This document shows positions 46,858 through 59,194 of a DNA stretch of 64,000 nucleotides, piece after piece. The notes below the pieces were generated by a model. It made no database searches and had not been told where the DNA came from. It saw only the letters and a list, made by a program, of their open reading frames with translations. This stretch comes from Lingula anatina (taxonomy: Eukaryota; Brachiopoda; Lingulata; Lingulida; Lingulidae): contig NW_019775524.1 of the NCBI RefSeq assembly GCF_001039355.2, positions 808,773-872,772 of the forward strand, written 5' to 3'. How positions within the stretch are numbered: the first letter of the stretch is position 1; each line of letters begins with the position of its first letter. The position numbers and the translations under genes were made by a program.

Positions 46858-46889
46858 TGACGTCACGCTTAGCCCACTGCGCATGCGTG
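46858..46889. promoter_or_regulatory. Candidate promoter motifs: CRE followed by NRF1-like site
   Basis: TGACGTCA (46858-46865) is a perfect cAMP response element. TGCGCATGCGTG (46878-46889) is one base off the NRF1 consensus. The pair lies in otherwise AT-rich DNA, as at a TATA-less promoter, but no coding exon was found nearby. Confidence 0.35.
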
Positions 46890-48814
46890 CACTTTTAATG
46901 AGTTGCTAGATTGCCATAGGAAAATGAATGGGTTCGCGATTCGTGGGTAATTCGTGATAATTGACTAACTTACGGCCTGATGCCGATAGACAGCAACGCT
47001 GGGATATGCTTCAAGCAACTCCTGACCAAATATCGTTAGGGTTTTTAAAAAATTTCTGTTGTACACACGTACTAAGAAGTTTGCCGTGTATTGCCTAGCC
47101 TACCCTCAGCAAAACGCACATATTTTCAGAAATAGTGATTTTAGACGGTAGATTCACTCAGAAACAAAGGCAAACTAATTCGTTGCCGATAGCACCACCA
47201 GATACCAGCACCATACAGAGTCTGATTAAAAACTTTCATGGCAATTGAAGAGCTTTTACCACTGTACAATGGAGTCCAAAAAAACACTTGGCACAAATGT
47301 GAAACTGCCCAGTGCAAGGCCAAGAATTCAATCAGTATTTTCAATCATATTATCAGATTCTACATAAATTGACTGACAATATCACTACTCAGTATTTAAC
47401 TAATCTCTTAATCCAAAATTCCTATCATCATTTAATAATAATACAAAATTCTTCTTTCAGATTGCTATTTATTTTAAATTTTAATGCTGCAACTGTTCCA
47501 AAATAATCTTGTAGTAAAGGAAAAATGCTAATAAGAAGTGGAAGACCAATTTTACCCACATTATTCAATTATTTGAATATAAAAAGAATAAGATCACGAT
47601 TTAACAAATTAAAATAATCTTTCATGAACTCTTTCATGAATAACATATTAAACAATATTAAAATTATAAATTAGTGGTAATGGATTATTCTGGAATATAT
47701 GACCTCTGCACATCATCAGTACCTGACTTGGTACAGTATAGTTACTACTTGGATACAGAGTTAGATTTAATAATGTAACAATAAGAACAATATACCCCGG
47801 TATATTACAATAAACTTCTCTGCACATGTCAGACGCTTGTTACCATGAACTAACACTACTTGACAACGGGCTGAGCACTTATCACAGAGTCTGTGTGCGG
47901 TGCCATTGTTGTGCTGTGATTGGCTAGTTGCGTCACGCGAAGCCCTACTGTAGCGCCCTCGCGTATCGCGTGAATGCTGCACATTTCTGGCCATGGCTTG
48001 CTTACTCAATACGCAAAGGGTGCACGGGTGATGAGTAAAACAACAAAAAGTAGCTCTAAAAGTGTTTATTGTTTATTGCAAATAGTGCTAACATTAGTTA
48101 TTATATAAAAGGAACGTAAACAAATGCTACTTTGCTAAATATGGACCTTTATAACGCACCGACCCTCTAGACTATCTTAAAACCGAATTCAACAAAATCG
48201 GTATAAAGCTCTCTTTCCAATCTTTAGTAGGATACATTATATATTGCCAAAATTGAGATATAAAAGGTACCAGGGCTTTTGCTTTCCACTAACATGATAT
48301 ACTAAGTACGTGCATGTACAAGTGTGGGCATTAGTAAACACAGAAAATTAAAATGTTAGGATCTTGGAAGCAACTACATGTACAGGGAGTACAGTGATCT
48401 TTGAGCAGACGCTTTATACAGTTTATATACAAGGTGCAATAATAGCGACATTTCTGGTCAATTTACACACAGTAATTACAGTAAATTAACATTATGGAGA
48501 TACTGCCGATGCAAGCAACACCTGTACAGGTGAATAGGCCTACCACCAAAAAACATGTTGAAGTAACAGGCTTGTCATGTTCAGCTACATGTACAGTAGC
48601 TTGTCTAAAAGTCAACAAAATAAATTCAAGTCAAATTTATAAATCCATATCATTAAAGCTGAAAATGATTTTGAATAAAGTCAACTTGTCAGATGTGAGA
48701 CAACCGGATACGGATGAAAACTTTCAGTATTATAAACCAAACGCATACGGATAGAGGAATATTTTCAAATACTCTTAAAGGGCGTTTCATGCAGCATTAC
48801 ATATCAAGAATGAT

Positions 48815-49199
48815 CAAGTTGGCAAATAATTTGCAACAATACCGTGTTAACAGAGACAGAGTTCATTGCCCTGCACATAGTCAACGTGTCATAACTCGTG
48901 CATTTACAGATTTGTCCGTCTTCCTGGCCGAGAAAACACTGGGGTTCATTCCAATAATGACATCTACCCGCAGAGTAACAACGTCTTTCCGACTTTGTAC
49001 AGCAAATCATAGATCAAAACCTAAGACGAATTTTAATTACCAAGTCAGCAAACGATTTGCAACAATATCGTCTGTCCGTCTGCCTGTCTGAGAAGACACA
49101 GTGGTTCGTATCAATGAATAGATCTACATGCACAGTGGCAAAGTGTTTCTCTTTTTGATCATCAAATCACAGATGGATACCTAAGACGAATCTTAATTA
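48815..49199 (+). repeat. Divergent tandem duplication, about 190-220 bp units
   Basis: 48815-49040 and 49041-49199 share CAAGT-GGCAAA--ATTTGCAACAAT, GTCCGTCT-CCTG, GAGAA-ACAC-G-GGTTC, ATGA-ATCTAC and CCTAAGACGAATYTTAATTA-like words in the same order. Units differ by indels. Confidence 0.7.
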
Positions 49200-49593
49200 A
49201 AGATACAGGTGCTAGCATGGATTTTTATAAGACCCACCTCCTGAAATGAGAAAATACACACCATCGTGGTTTTCCAACATTAAAAGGGCGGAGATGGTTA
49301 AGTCTTTATTGCTGTCTTTATTACAGGTACCGTACATCATTACCTGTGTACATATGTACCTCTCCATTAACAAGGCCCATTAATGCATACTTTGAACTGC
49401 TAAAATCTACTTAATGTCAATTAAATGTCACCTTCTTTCAAAAAAAAGTGAGGTTAAAGAGAAGTGTGACTAATGCATGTAGTAGACGCCTGTGTTTGTT
49501 CTGATCAGTGCAGTAATTTCGTAGTCAGCGTCCGGATGACAACGCTGAAAGAGGCCACCGCATGAAAGAGTCATTGTTTTTGCGCCCTAGTCC

Positions 49594-49601
49594 TATATAT
49601 A
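49594..49601 (+). promoter_or_regulatory. TATA box of the chitin-deacetylase-like gene
   Basis: TATATATA lies 68 bases before the ATG at 49662. A start near 49625 would give a short 5' UTR. Confidence 0.55.
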
Positions 49602-49661
49602 GTAATAGTTAATACAATAGAGAACTAGTAGCTACTTATAAGCAGCTGATTGTGTACATCG

Positions 49662-52600
49662 ATGGCCCTGAAGATGTCTGGAGTCGTCTCAATCTTGAGT
49701 TTAATCTACCTGTGTTTGGCCATTCGCTCTACACAGTCGTACGGCGGAGAATTCTATGATGGAAAACCGTCTGGGTACGACGACCCGCCGCCGTGCGAGG
49801 ACCTAGGAATAGGGCGGTTTTGTATCGCGAACTGTTCACTGCCGGGGATATACGTGTGCCCGCGCCGGCACTATTTCATCCCAGACAAGCCTCCCATTTT
49901 GTCCGCATGTCCCAGTGGGTTGCTATGTCAACAACGAGGTGGAGGGCGCGTGAAATGCGCGTATGGCTGGGATTGTCATCCAGGTTAGTAAAACGCATTG
50001 GGATCATTTTAAAGTTCAGTTATAAGGAGACAGAATGAGGTACAAGGGTATTCGTTTGCATGAATTTTTATTGCATGTTTTTCTTTCTATCTGTCTCTTT
50101 ATCTAGCTTTGGACCTTCGTAACGGTGTATCTGTCCACATGTCTTTCTGTTCGTCTTTCCGTCTGTATGTCTGTCTATCTGACTCGTCTCTATCTCTTAA
50201 CATGTGCTACTTGTAGTTCTACAATACATATAGCACCTACTACGTTGCTTTGCCCGTCTCTCCAATTTGAGGATGTAATGATTGGTAAATGACGGTCGAG
50301 GAAAGTGTCATTAAAAGAAGTTCATCACCAGTCAATGTCTCATAGTTAATCTGGGACATTTATCAAGCTGGCTATTAGTCTGATGGATGGAGGTCATTAT
50401 TGGTGACCTTGGGTCTTGTTGCTGAAGTATTAACGGCATTCTCACACGGCAGTGACAGTGCAAGGTTGGTCAATTAAAGTGGGCTGTCTGGGTCTGTGCA
50501 TGAAGAGGTCTTCATTTTGATTATTTACTAATTTCTATTCCAAAGGTCATGAGACTACTTTCCAAACGGAGTACCATTTTGTATAAAATCGATTGTTTTG
50601 CCCAATTTACGTACGGATTTTGTTTTAGTTTGGCTTGATATTTAGATTGAATCCTCACTTGAAAAAGACGAATGTCTTTAAGACGCGTGACGTAAAAAGA
50701 TACTTATCGTCTTTTGCGTTCGGCGCGTATTGAACCAGAGGTTTAATTGATAGATGTGCTATCACTGAGAACTTGTAAACGCTCACTTTCAACTAAGGGC
50801 AATTTTTTAAAGTACGTTTAAAAGTGCATTATATATGTATGGGCATACAACTAATTTCTAATTCAACTTTCAATACAGTCGACTAAATGTAAATACCTTT
50901 TGGGTAGAGGTTAACTTTCCCATAGTAACTGACTCTCCTCTTCTGTGATTAACACTAATGGCTCATTTCCAATGAAACTGTCTTTCTACTTAGATCGATC
51001 CAACTCCGCTGGTACTTTTGCTGAATGTAATTAGTTTAACAGATTAACACTCCTACTCTTGTTTGCATCGTACTCGTATTATAACGGGCTTTCTGTATTC
51101 TTCTCAATACCACGAGGAGGTGTGTTAATCTGTTAAACCGATTGCATTCAGCGAGAGTCCCAGTTGAGTTGGATCGATATACTTAGAACTATAGTTACCG
51201 GTATATTGGGAATGAGCCCAAAGAGGACCCGTTTCATATGGAGTTATTGGGGTGATTAAAAATCTTATCCCAATGTGATCTCTATTGGCAACATAGGATA
51301 AAGTGATCTGAATGCTCCTATTAATCATTGTAAGTTTTTTAATCGGAGTCACATGCATTGCGTTTACTTCTAAAAAAAAACGACTGCATTTAATCACAAT
51401 CATTTGATGTGTTGAAGTCTGAAGGGTCGCACCATGTTGCATGTAGACATATTCAAGACGTGACTGTAAAAAACTAATGGTACAATGGCATGCATCTCAT
51501 TGTTAGAGTAGATACACAGTAAGAGACCAAGCTATACGTACCTGTAAATAGAAGTTGCATACATATATGACCACGCACAATCTCAACCTAGCGTTTTGGT
51601 TGGTCATTATTTAGCACGTTTATCATTTAAATTTCATAAATCTTACAGTGTTAACTAAGACATTTTTAGTGCGTTTAACATTTTCTATTTCATATTTCAG
51701 TGACTGATGACCCCAACGTGACCATAAGCACTGGACCCTCTACCACGCCCGGACCAAGTAAGTGACGTCATAACACGTGGTCCTAACAAGACGTTTTGTC
51801 AGTGCACTAAGGCAAATAATCTAATCAATTAGCTGTTGATCGTGCCCGAATTCATAATTTTCTTTCTTGAATTAATCTAGAAAGTGGGATTACAAGTAAT
51901 TTCTGAATTGAAAGATGGTATAAATGAATTAGGTGGAAGGATATATTGTTGGTTACTTGCAGACGATTCCGTATATTTGGCATCTTGTTTGTATAGTAGG
52001 TGTTAGTATCCGAGAGACAAGCGTTCATTCTATAGATCAATATACATTTAAATCAATTTTTTCATATTTATAAATCTCTATATCGTTGTAATACGTCCCG
52101 TTCTAGGTGTGGTAACAAATGTAATACCAGGAAACCTGTCTAGAGACGAGATACCTCAGTTTGTCTACTTTTCTTTCGATGATGCCGTCAACCGAATGAA
52201 TTACAATTTGTACTCCAACCTGTTTGCAGGGCGTTTCGTAAACCCTAACGGTTGTCCCACCACTGTCAGCTTCAATCTATGCAATGAGAGTACAAAGTAA
52301 GTGCCAAAGTCGCCCCCACCATGCCATAAGCTTCGATTTTTGTATAGGGGTCTACATGAAGAGACTACTAAAGGGTTCTTTTAACATTCCTTAACATCTC
52401 AAGGATGGTAAAAAGCTTCACTTTAAATGAAATGGATATCCAACACATTCCATTAGGGCCGTACAGTAGCAATATAGTCCGACGGACCATTGGTCCGAAG
52501 GGTCCATATTCCAAATTAATGCACGAATAAAGTGTAAAAGGGTACTGGTAATAACGCAAAGTTCAGCAGAGGCTCGTGCATACGATTTTCGGACCTCCGG

Positions 52601-53502
52601 ATTATCGAGACGCTCCCCCCTCACATTCCATTCCATAAGGGTAGTTCTACTAGGAAATGCAGTTGTAAATATTCGAAAGCATTGGTGTTGTCTCAAGAAA
52701 AAATTAAAGTAAGCTTTAAACGATTATATATACGCCTTGTATTCTAAAATAGGCCTATATGTCTCTTTTTCTTAACTGTAGCTATGAACTGGTTCGTCGC
52801 CTCCATCGGCAAGGACATGAGATAGCCAGCCATAGCATTCTACACACCAACCCCAAATTCTGGGACGGAGAGATGTGGGAATACGAGATCCAAGGAATGA
52901 GAGAACTCATCTCTGACAAAATCGGCATCAAAGAGGATGAAATCGTCGGAATGAGGTCACCTTTTTTGGTGCTGGGCGGCAACAAGCAATTTTCATTACT
53001 TGAGAGGTTTAATTATACGTATGACGCGTCAATGGTACCGGCTTTTTCGTCGAATCAAGAAGAGCCGCTTTGGCCGTTCAAACTGACCGGTAAACCTCCC
53101 CGAAGGTATTTTTTTGAGCCTGGAACACCAACAGAAGCGTATCCCTCTGTGTGGGAGGTACCCATGAATCCATATTTTTACTGCCCTCATGCGCCAGATG
53201 GTGCAGTATCAATGTTGGATGGGTGCCATCCTGGCAGTTACAACGCCACCTATCTTTATTTAAAGTATAATTTCCTCCGTCATTATAACTCTCCAAGCAA
53301 GGCACCATTTGGTATCAATATGCACGCTGCCTGGTTTCACCCGGCCTGGCCGTACCACTTTCAAGCAATGGAGGATTTTATAGGAGAAATATGTCGCTTA
53401 AGAAATGTGTATATTGTAAGTGTGAGCAGGATTTTGAAATGGATGGAGGACCCCGTCCCTTTGTCAAGAATGTCAGAGTCTGAGGCAGTTAAGTGTGACT
53501 AA
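49662..53502 (+). CDS. Secreted chitin-deacetylase-like polysaccharide deacetylase, 429 residues
   Basis: Exons 49662-49983, 51701-51757, 52107-52296 and 52782-53502 join in frame (phases 1, 1, 2); stop TAA 53500. The start at 49662 (MALKMSGVVSILSLIYLCLA) or the second ATG at 49674 gives a signal peptide. Residues about 40-107 are a cysteine-rich module (CEDLG, CIANCS, CPRRH, CPSGLLC, KCAYGWDC) that may bind chitin. A short Thr/Pro/Ser linker follows, on its own exon. The NodB domain shows motif 1 FVYFSFDDAVN (catalytic and metal Asp), motif 2 IASHSILH (metal His pair), motif 3 MRSPF and the late motif NMHAAWFHPAW. All metal and catalytic positions are kept, so the enzyme should remove acetyl groups from N-acetylglucosamine polymers outside the cell, as in arthropod chitin deacetylases and their molluscan relatives. 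A poly(A) signal AATAAA is at 53614. Confidence 0.92.
50960..51218. mobile_element. MITE family C member in deacetylase intron 1
   Basis: The left arm GGCTCATTTCCAATGAAACT...GATCGATCCAACTCCGCTGG...TTTGCTGAATGTAAT mirrors the right arm read on the other strand, GGGCTCATTCCCAATATACC...ATCGATCCAACTCAACTGGG...CTCTCGCTGAATGCAAT. Arms are about 100 bp. No coding capacity. Confidence 0.82.
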
Positions 53503-54776
53503 ATATATTTCACTCTTTAACGCAAACCACGACCTTGGGATGAAAATTCGTATTGAACACAGCTGGTTTTGTTTAAAATAGTTTCCCACTCATTTTTTTT
53601 AAATACAAAACAAAATAAAAAAAAATCTCTTTAAAGCATCCAGTACGTTTTTATGACCTCACCCATTAAACCGTTTTACGCAGAAAATGGCATGACAAAT
53701 GAATAAATAGATATTTAAGAAGAAAGTTAAAAGCAATCGGTTTTGTATCGGTGCACTTCAAAAAGAAAATAGATAAAGGATCCTACGGGTAATCTTATCA
53801 AGAACAGCCTAATGCTACTGTTGCTTGTCTTTACTAACAATAAGATCAGCACACACAAATACATCAGTGGCAGAATTAGCGGGGCGGGAGGGAGGGGTCA
53901 GGAGGGTCCATGAGAAGGTACATGTAGAAAGTTTCCATTTGATCTGAATCTTACAAACGAAGCTTTTGCGGTTCCAGTGGTAACTCCGCTGTCTTGGGCA
54001 CGTCTAGACATGTGTACTCGGGTTCAAATTCTTGAATGTTCAATGAAATTTTCGTTAAAAATAATTTCTAAAATTTGTATTTGTTTACTTTAAGCCATTA
54101 AAATACCAGATAATCTGGTACTCATTGCATCACCATACGAAATGACACTTGAAATGGACTAAAATAATCTTTGACCCTATAGGTGTTTTAACATGGAGTG
54201 ATGCAACTGCTGAGTTGGAGACAATGTGATCTTGACAGTTAAGCTGACAAACAACCAGACACCAAACAGAAAAAAATTGCAACACATTTTTCCAAAATAA
54301 TAAAAATGATAACAACTTTCGTAGAAATAACCCCAAAAGTGCTGATTTTCGAAAAAAAGTTTTACCAAACCTAACCGCTCAGCAAAATTAAAGGAAATAA
54401 AACTACGATCTTGCAGCTGTAAGGTGAATACAAGGTGTCAGACGGACGCATCGACATATTGTCTGTATTATAGAGTAAAATAAAAACACGGTCTTAAGTA
54501 TTATGTTTTAATGTTGTACAAATATTGGAGGCGATGCCTTACAATTCCTCACACAAGTAGATCTTGATAAGGGGAATATTTTACTACAATATTCACGTTT
54601 TACAGTAACTACATGCATACAGAGCTAATGATAATGATCTGACATGTACTTTCAAAAGGGGTTTTACAATAACCACGTGTACTGTTCAGCAACTTGACTA
54701 TCTAGATCTTAACCGTTGATGCAAAATCCAATCAAATGACCCGTTTTATCAAGTCATTGCTGCAATTCAGATCAGT
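53503..54776. other. Spacer between convergent genes
   Basis: 3' UTR of the deacetylase gene to about 53640, then AT-rich spacer with a possible tRNA-derived SINE at 53961-54032. No coding frame is recognisable. Confidence 0.5.
53961..54032 (+). mobile_element. Possible tRNA-derived SINE head
   Basis: GGTTCCAGTGG (A-box-like) and GGGTTCAAATTCT (B-box-like) lie about 50 bases apart, as in tRNA-derived SINEs. A folded tRNA is not evident, and the 3' body and tail are not defined. Confidence 0.35.
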
Positions 54777-55553
54777 TTAATGTCCGGATAAGAGCGGTTC
54801 AGGCACCTCAGCTTCGCTGTGCACACAACCGGCCCATTCCAACAGCCGCTCGCACCCCTCCCTATTCCAGCGAAACTGGCATCCTTCTAACCCCCATGGA
54901 ACAGGTCGAGATCTTATAGACAAACACAAGGCGTCCGTTCCACGTTTCCAGTCAGTGCGTTTCCCGCCAACGTGGATGTACCAGAAATTATTCCCGCCAT
55001 TTTGGCACGTGGGGACATAGTCCGGAGGTGGTTTGGACTCGTCTATTGGGCAAGTGACTGGGTTGATAGTGAACTGCGTTTGAAGACAGTTGTACCCGGT
55101 GAAATACTCGTCGTTCTTGCAATCAGCGGCTGCCAGACGCATCGGGTAGGAAAAGGGAAAGGAGAAGGTTGACTCATAATAAACAATATTGTAATAAATG
55201 TAAAGTAAATCTTGATATAATGTGGCCTAATTAAGTCAATCGCATTACTTCAGTTTGCTCACAATATTCTTGCCTGCAACATTATTCCCAATAGAAGCAA
55301 CGTTTGAAACCAACTGAAACTGTTTCAAGAAATGCCATTCGCTAACATAAGTAGCAACATGTTGTACACAATTTATGCAGAGGGCTGTTTTTTAAAAACG
55401 CCCGAATACTCCTATTTAGCTTACTGAATTATCAAAAAAGGTCTCACTCTCATTAAGGATCATTAAAATTCTATAGATATGTTTACCTCCAGCGCTTGCT
55501 CTCCCAATACACGCGGCTGTCAGAAACAACAGTAATGGCTTCAATTCCATCAT
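54777..55553 (-). CDS. Small secreted cysteine-rich protein, 139 residues, unknown family
   Basis: Two exons on the minus strand: 55553-55487 and 55129-54777, phase 1, with donor GAG|GTAAAC and acceptor GGCAG after a long pyrimidine tract. Two ATGs in a row start MMELKPLLLFLTAACIGRAS, a signal peptide with cleavage near ASA-G. The mature part, about 118 residues, has eight cysteines (AADC, YNC, VTC, PTC, ALC, EGC, REGC, WAGC), enough for four disulfides, and ends PEPLLSGH. It has no membrane segment. I do not recognise the family. It is convergent with the deacetylase gene, with ends about 1.3 kb apart; both products are secreted, but a shared role is only a guess. Confidence 0.78.
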
Positions 55554-58500
55554 AACCTCAAATATCAAACTCAATAATCGATACCGTATTGGTTATTGAT
55601 CAACGGTGCTGTTGTCGAAACAAAGCGTCCCTAAGAGAAGCGACCCAACTTGTTGGTTCTGCTCGGTCTGGCCCTTGTTTTAGGGAGCATGCTATTACAA
55701 GCAGCAAGTGGCAAACACAGTGTATGCCAAATATAAACATTTCTACGCAATGTAAGGCGGAAATAAAGATTCGGTTTCACCTAAATCAACATTAAAGCAG
55801 GATGCAATATATGAAATTTATTCAAAGCACATTTAAAACACACTGACAGCCAATTGGTTTTACCGGTATATACCAGTTACGCGTATGATGGCCAGGAATT
55901 TTCGATGTTATTTTCATGGTTTATTTACCACTACCCTTCATCTATGCACGGCTGAATGAAGACTGTAATTTCAAATCCGAGATGTTAATCCAAAGGAAAA
56001 TTTGCTATAGATGCTAAGTCCAGTTTAAAACCCTGTAATCCTTCCTGACGTACCCCGCCTCTACAGATCTAAAAATGATTAATAAAATTATACACTTTGA
56101 CAGGAAAGAAAAAGCAAAATATTAGGAAAAGGTTTATTTCGATGACATAGATTTACTTAATTCTGCGCAAATTTAATAGAAGGAATGAGCAGAAAAATAA
56201 AACATTTAATGAAAGTCGCCGTTTATCTGAAATAGATTTGGCAACGCATCTTAAATTTCCCTTTAAATGAACAAAGTGGACTTGACACCATAGCTTAAGT
56301 ACATTTTTGACTCCCAATGAGCTCTATAGCTCATTGGTCGCCAGACACGCCAAGCAGAGAAAATGACGCATAACAAATACTGTTGCTTTGAGAGAAAGAA
56401 AATGCGTTGTGTGCCCATTGCATGTACTGGTATACAGAAGGCAAGCTTCACGAATAGTAAAAGCCGATTTTAAATAAAACTGCTAGGTAATATTTTCATG
56501 CAATCAAATAGCATGCTGAATGTGTAGTTGAAGTACCCTGTACAATTTACTTATGAAGTTCGACTACATTACAGAAACCAATAGGGGAAGTTCCGGACAA
56601 TTTCCTTCATGTCATGTTTCTACAATATACAGCATAGGGTTTTTTTTTTTGGGGGGGGGGGGAAGGAGATGAGCGCTTTGGTCAAACAAAAAGATAGTAA
56701 ACATTGATTTTGCACATAATTAAGATAATAATAATAATTGTAATGTCTACGGTTAACACTTCTATCGTATGAGTAGGTAAAAGAGTTATAATCTGCCATG
56801 CGCATAAGTAGCCGAGTATAGAGTGACACGTAGATTTATACTGTAAATTGATCAATTTCTTTATTCTCACAGTAGAAGTACATCTGCACATACGTTATAC
56901 ATCTGATGAGTGACAAATGACTGAAGAATGACCCAGAAATGAAATAGCGCGGGAAATTTATTTTCCCGCTAACGTGGTCCACGTGACAGAATAAGCGGTG
57001 ATGTGATAATGTGACATCTTGTCAACCGGTTGCATACCAATCCACCAAGGTTGGTCTATTGTGCTAAGTACATGTAGACTACTGGCATTAAAGTCCTCGC
57101 CTCGTAACTAGGCTGACAATGAAGATTTGTCATGACGGCCATGTTAATATTTTAAGTTTAAAATTAGTCTAACTAACATCCACATACACCCCCCCCCCAT
57201 AAGCTCAACTAATACAAATAAATGCAAACGTTCAAATTTTCGGCTTAGGCGCCTTCTTCGAGCATAATCTTTGTTAATTTTTACACTGTTCACTTGTCAA
57301 CATTTGTGCAAAACGCTCTAGATAAGGTTATCCGTGTTTGAATTCACAAGCTTCTTGGCTTTTCTCGAATTTTATAAAACAGTCTCCGTAGACAAGTTTT
57401 ATATAATGTCATTTTGTACACGAATAAACAATGTGATTTTGTACACGAAATAATCGATAATTCTCGTGATGACGTAAATTAAACAATATAATTGCTTGGC
57501 GGTAATTGACAATAATGAGTCGATCGTCGTGATAAAATAACGTAATTTGTTCTTATTTTTATCTGAAGTGAAAGACATAACGTCAGTGAAAGACAACCCA
57601 CAGTCTTTGTCGCTTTTCTGTTAGACTCTTTGTTAGGCCTCTGACACGAAACGTTTTACGACTATTAATAAGAAAGTTCGTGACACGATACAGACGCTAA
57701 TGACCCTTGCATGTGTGTTGGGGTCCTCGTTCGTCTGTCATACGATACAAGCAGTCATTATCAGAGATTACGATTTATGTTTGAAACAAATGTTGATTTA
57801 TTAAAGAAAGAGGAGGCAGCCATTTGGCTTGAAAAAAAAAACGGTGTTTAAAGGTTATGTGCATATGAGTAGACTACTACATTATAATTTCATGGTGAAA
57901 AAATGGAAACTGGAAAAAAAGCCCTTTTATCCTCTTGTTCGCCTGTACCTACTGTACCAAGCATCATCACTCCATGCACGTATTGGATACGTCGAGCAGG
58001 CATTGAAATCCAGCAAGTTGATAATAATATTAAAACAACATTTGGTATGTCTTACGTAAATATAAAATATTATTTTGATGAACGTTGGAGTTTAAACACC
58101 AAGAATAAGTATACTTACTTTAAACAAGCCCAATATTGGCATTCATTTGAGCAACAACACTTCGGCTTAGACCTTAATAAATAGCTCTCTCCATTTTGTG
58201 GGATTGCGACAGATGTGCGTGGAAAATCACAGTGAATAGAAATGTCTGAAGAAACACAATGATTGAGAAAAGTATCTTTGTATGACGGTAACATTGTTGG
58301 GCGTGCATTTCCGTTTTCAGTACCGATAGAACCACAAGTGCTAATATGCTATATCAAAGTGAAAGTAATATCAATTTATTCTGAACGTTGAAGTGTGTTT
58401 AATTCATACACAAACATGGCGGGGAATGGGGCCTTTATGCCTGCATTTAACCTCTAACATACAGAGGCGGGTGACACTGGCAGTTTGCGAAAAACAGTTT

Positions 58501-59194
58501 TCCAGATGACATTCGCCCCATATACTGCTCCCGACATTTCTGGCTACCCATAAACTGTACCAATGGAGATCAAAACCTCTATAGATCTCTATCATCTACG
58601 AAACTGATGAAACAGACTTACTTTTTTAAAAACTGTACTGATCATACGAGACACCAGTTATCCATTCCAAGAAGTACTGGCCCTATTCCCGTCACATCCT
58701 TTTTTTGCCATCTCCATTGACCGAAAATCAAACTTAAACATATGATTCAAAGATCTAGCTTTAGTTATACATTTTACATTTCAAATTCATCAAATTTGCT
58801 CATTTATTTTTGATTTTCTTCTAAAGTCTGCAATGTCTATGTGACTTTTTGACTAACCCGAATACATTCTCTTCAGTGACATAGAGAAGCATATCAAACA
58901 TTCTCAACCTTTGCCTTCAGTTTGTTTGATCCAACTTCCAATGTGAACACGAGACTTACTACCTACAGCAATTTTACAGTCTTAAAGTATCTTTATTAAA
59001 TGTTCGTAATTATTGCTTCATACTCGATAATTTGAATCCTCTGAGTGAATCACGTTTGTTTATAAATTGTTTTTTAAGTTAAAACTACAATCAGATGCCA
59101 TTCTGTTTAGTTTTAACACTCACCGCTTCATTTCCATTTATTTCATCTGTCATTGGATATATATGAAACGTTTTCCCACCGAGGCACAAAGCCA
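55554..59194. other. 3.6 kb spacer, no gene supported
   Basis: AT-rich spacer between the small secreted gene and the cyclase gene. Features seen are a poly(T)/poly(G) run at 56640-56663, an inverted pair of E2F-like sites at 56949-56969, and, near the right end, a minus-strand AATAAA (TTTATT at about 58991) that could end the cyclase transcript. Overlapping frames at 57829-58184 and minus-strand frames of 60-70 residues have no recognisable content. Confidence 0.45.
56949..56969. promoter_or_regulatory. Inverted pair of E2F-like sites
   Basis: GCGGGAAA and its exact reverse complement TTTCCCGC lie five bases apart. Each matches the E2F core. No gene start is apparent nearby. Confidence 0.3.

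Larger units (their letters stand above)
44596..49593. other. 5 kb spacer, no gene supported
   Basis: Contains an N at 44683, AT-rich unique DNA, a CRE/NRF1-like motif pair at 46858-46889 and a divergent tandem repeat at 48815-49199. The short frames on both strands here (60-125 residues) lack recognisable motifs, conserved splice context or a shared phase. Confidence 0.5.

Noticed and set aside
48494-49091. Frames of 86 and 125 residues
   Set aside because: They cover a divergent tandem DNA repeat; the frame is not kept between the repeat units.
57829-58184. Two overlapping plus-strand frames of 76 and 93 residues
   Set aside because: They compete on the same DNA, begin in an A run and show no motif, signal peptide or splice context.
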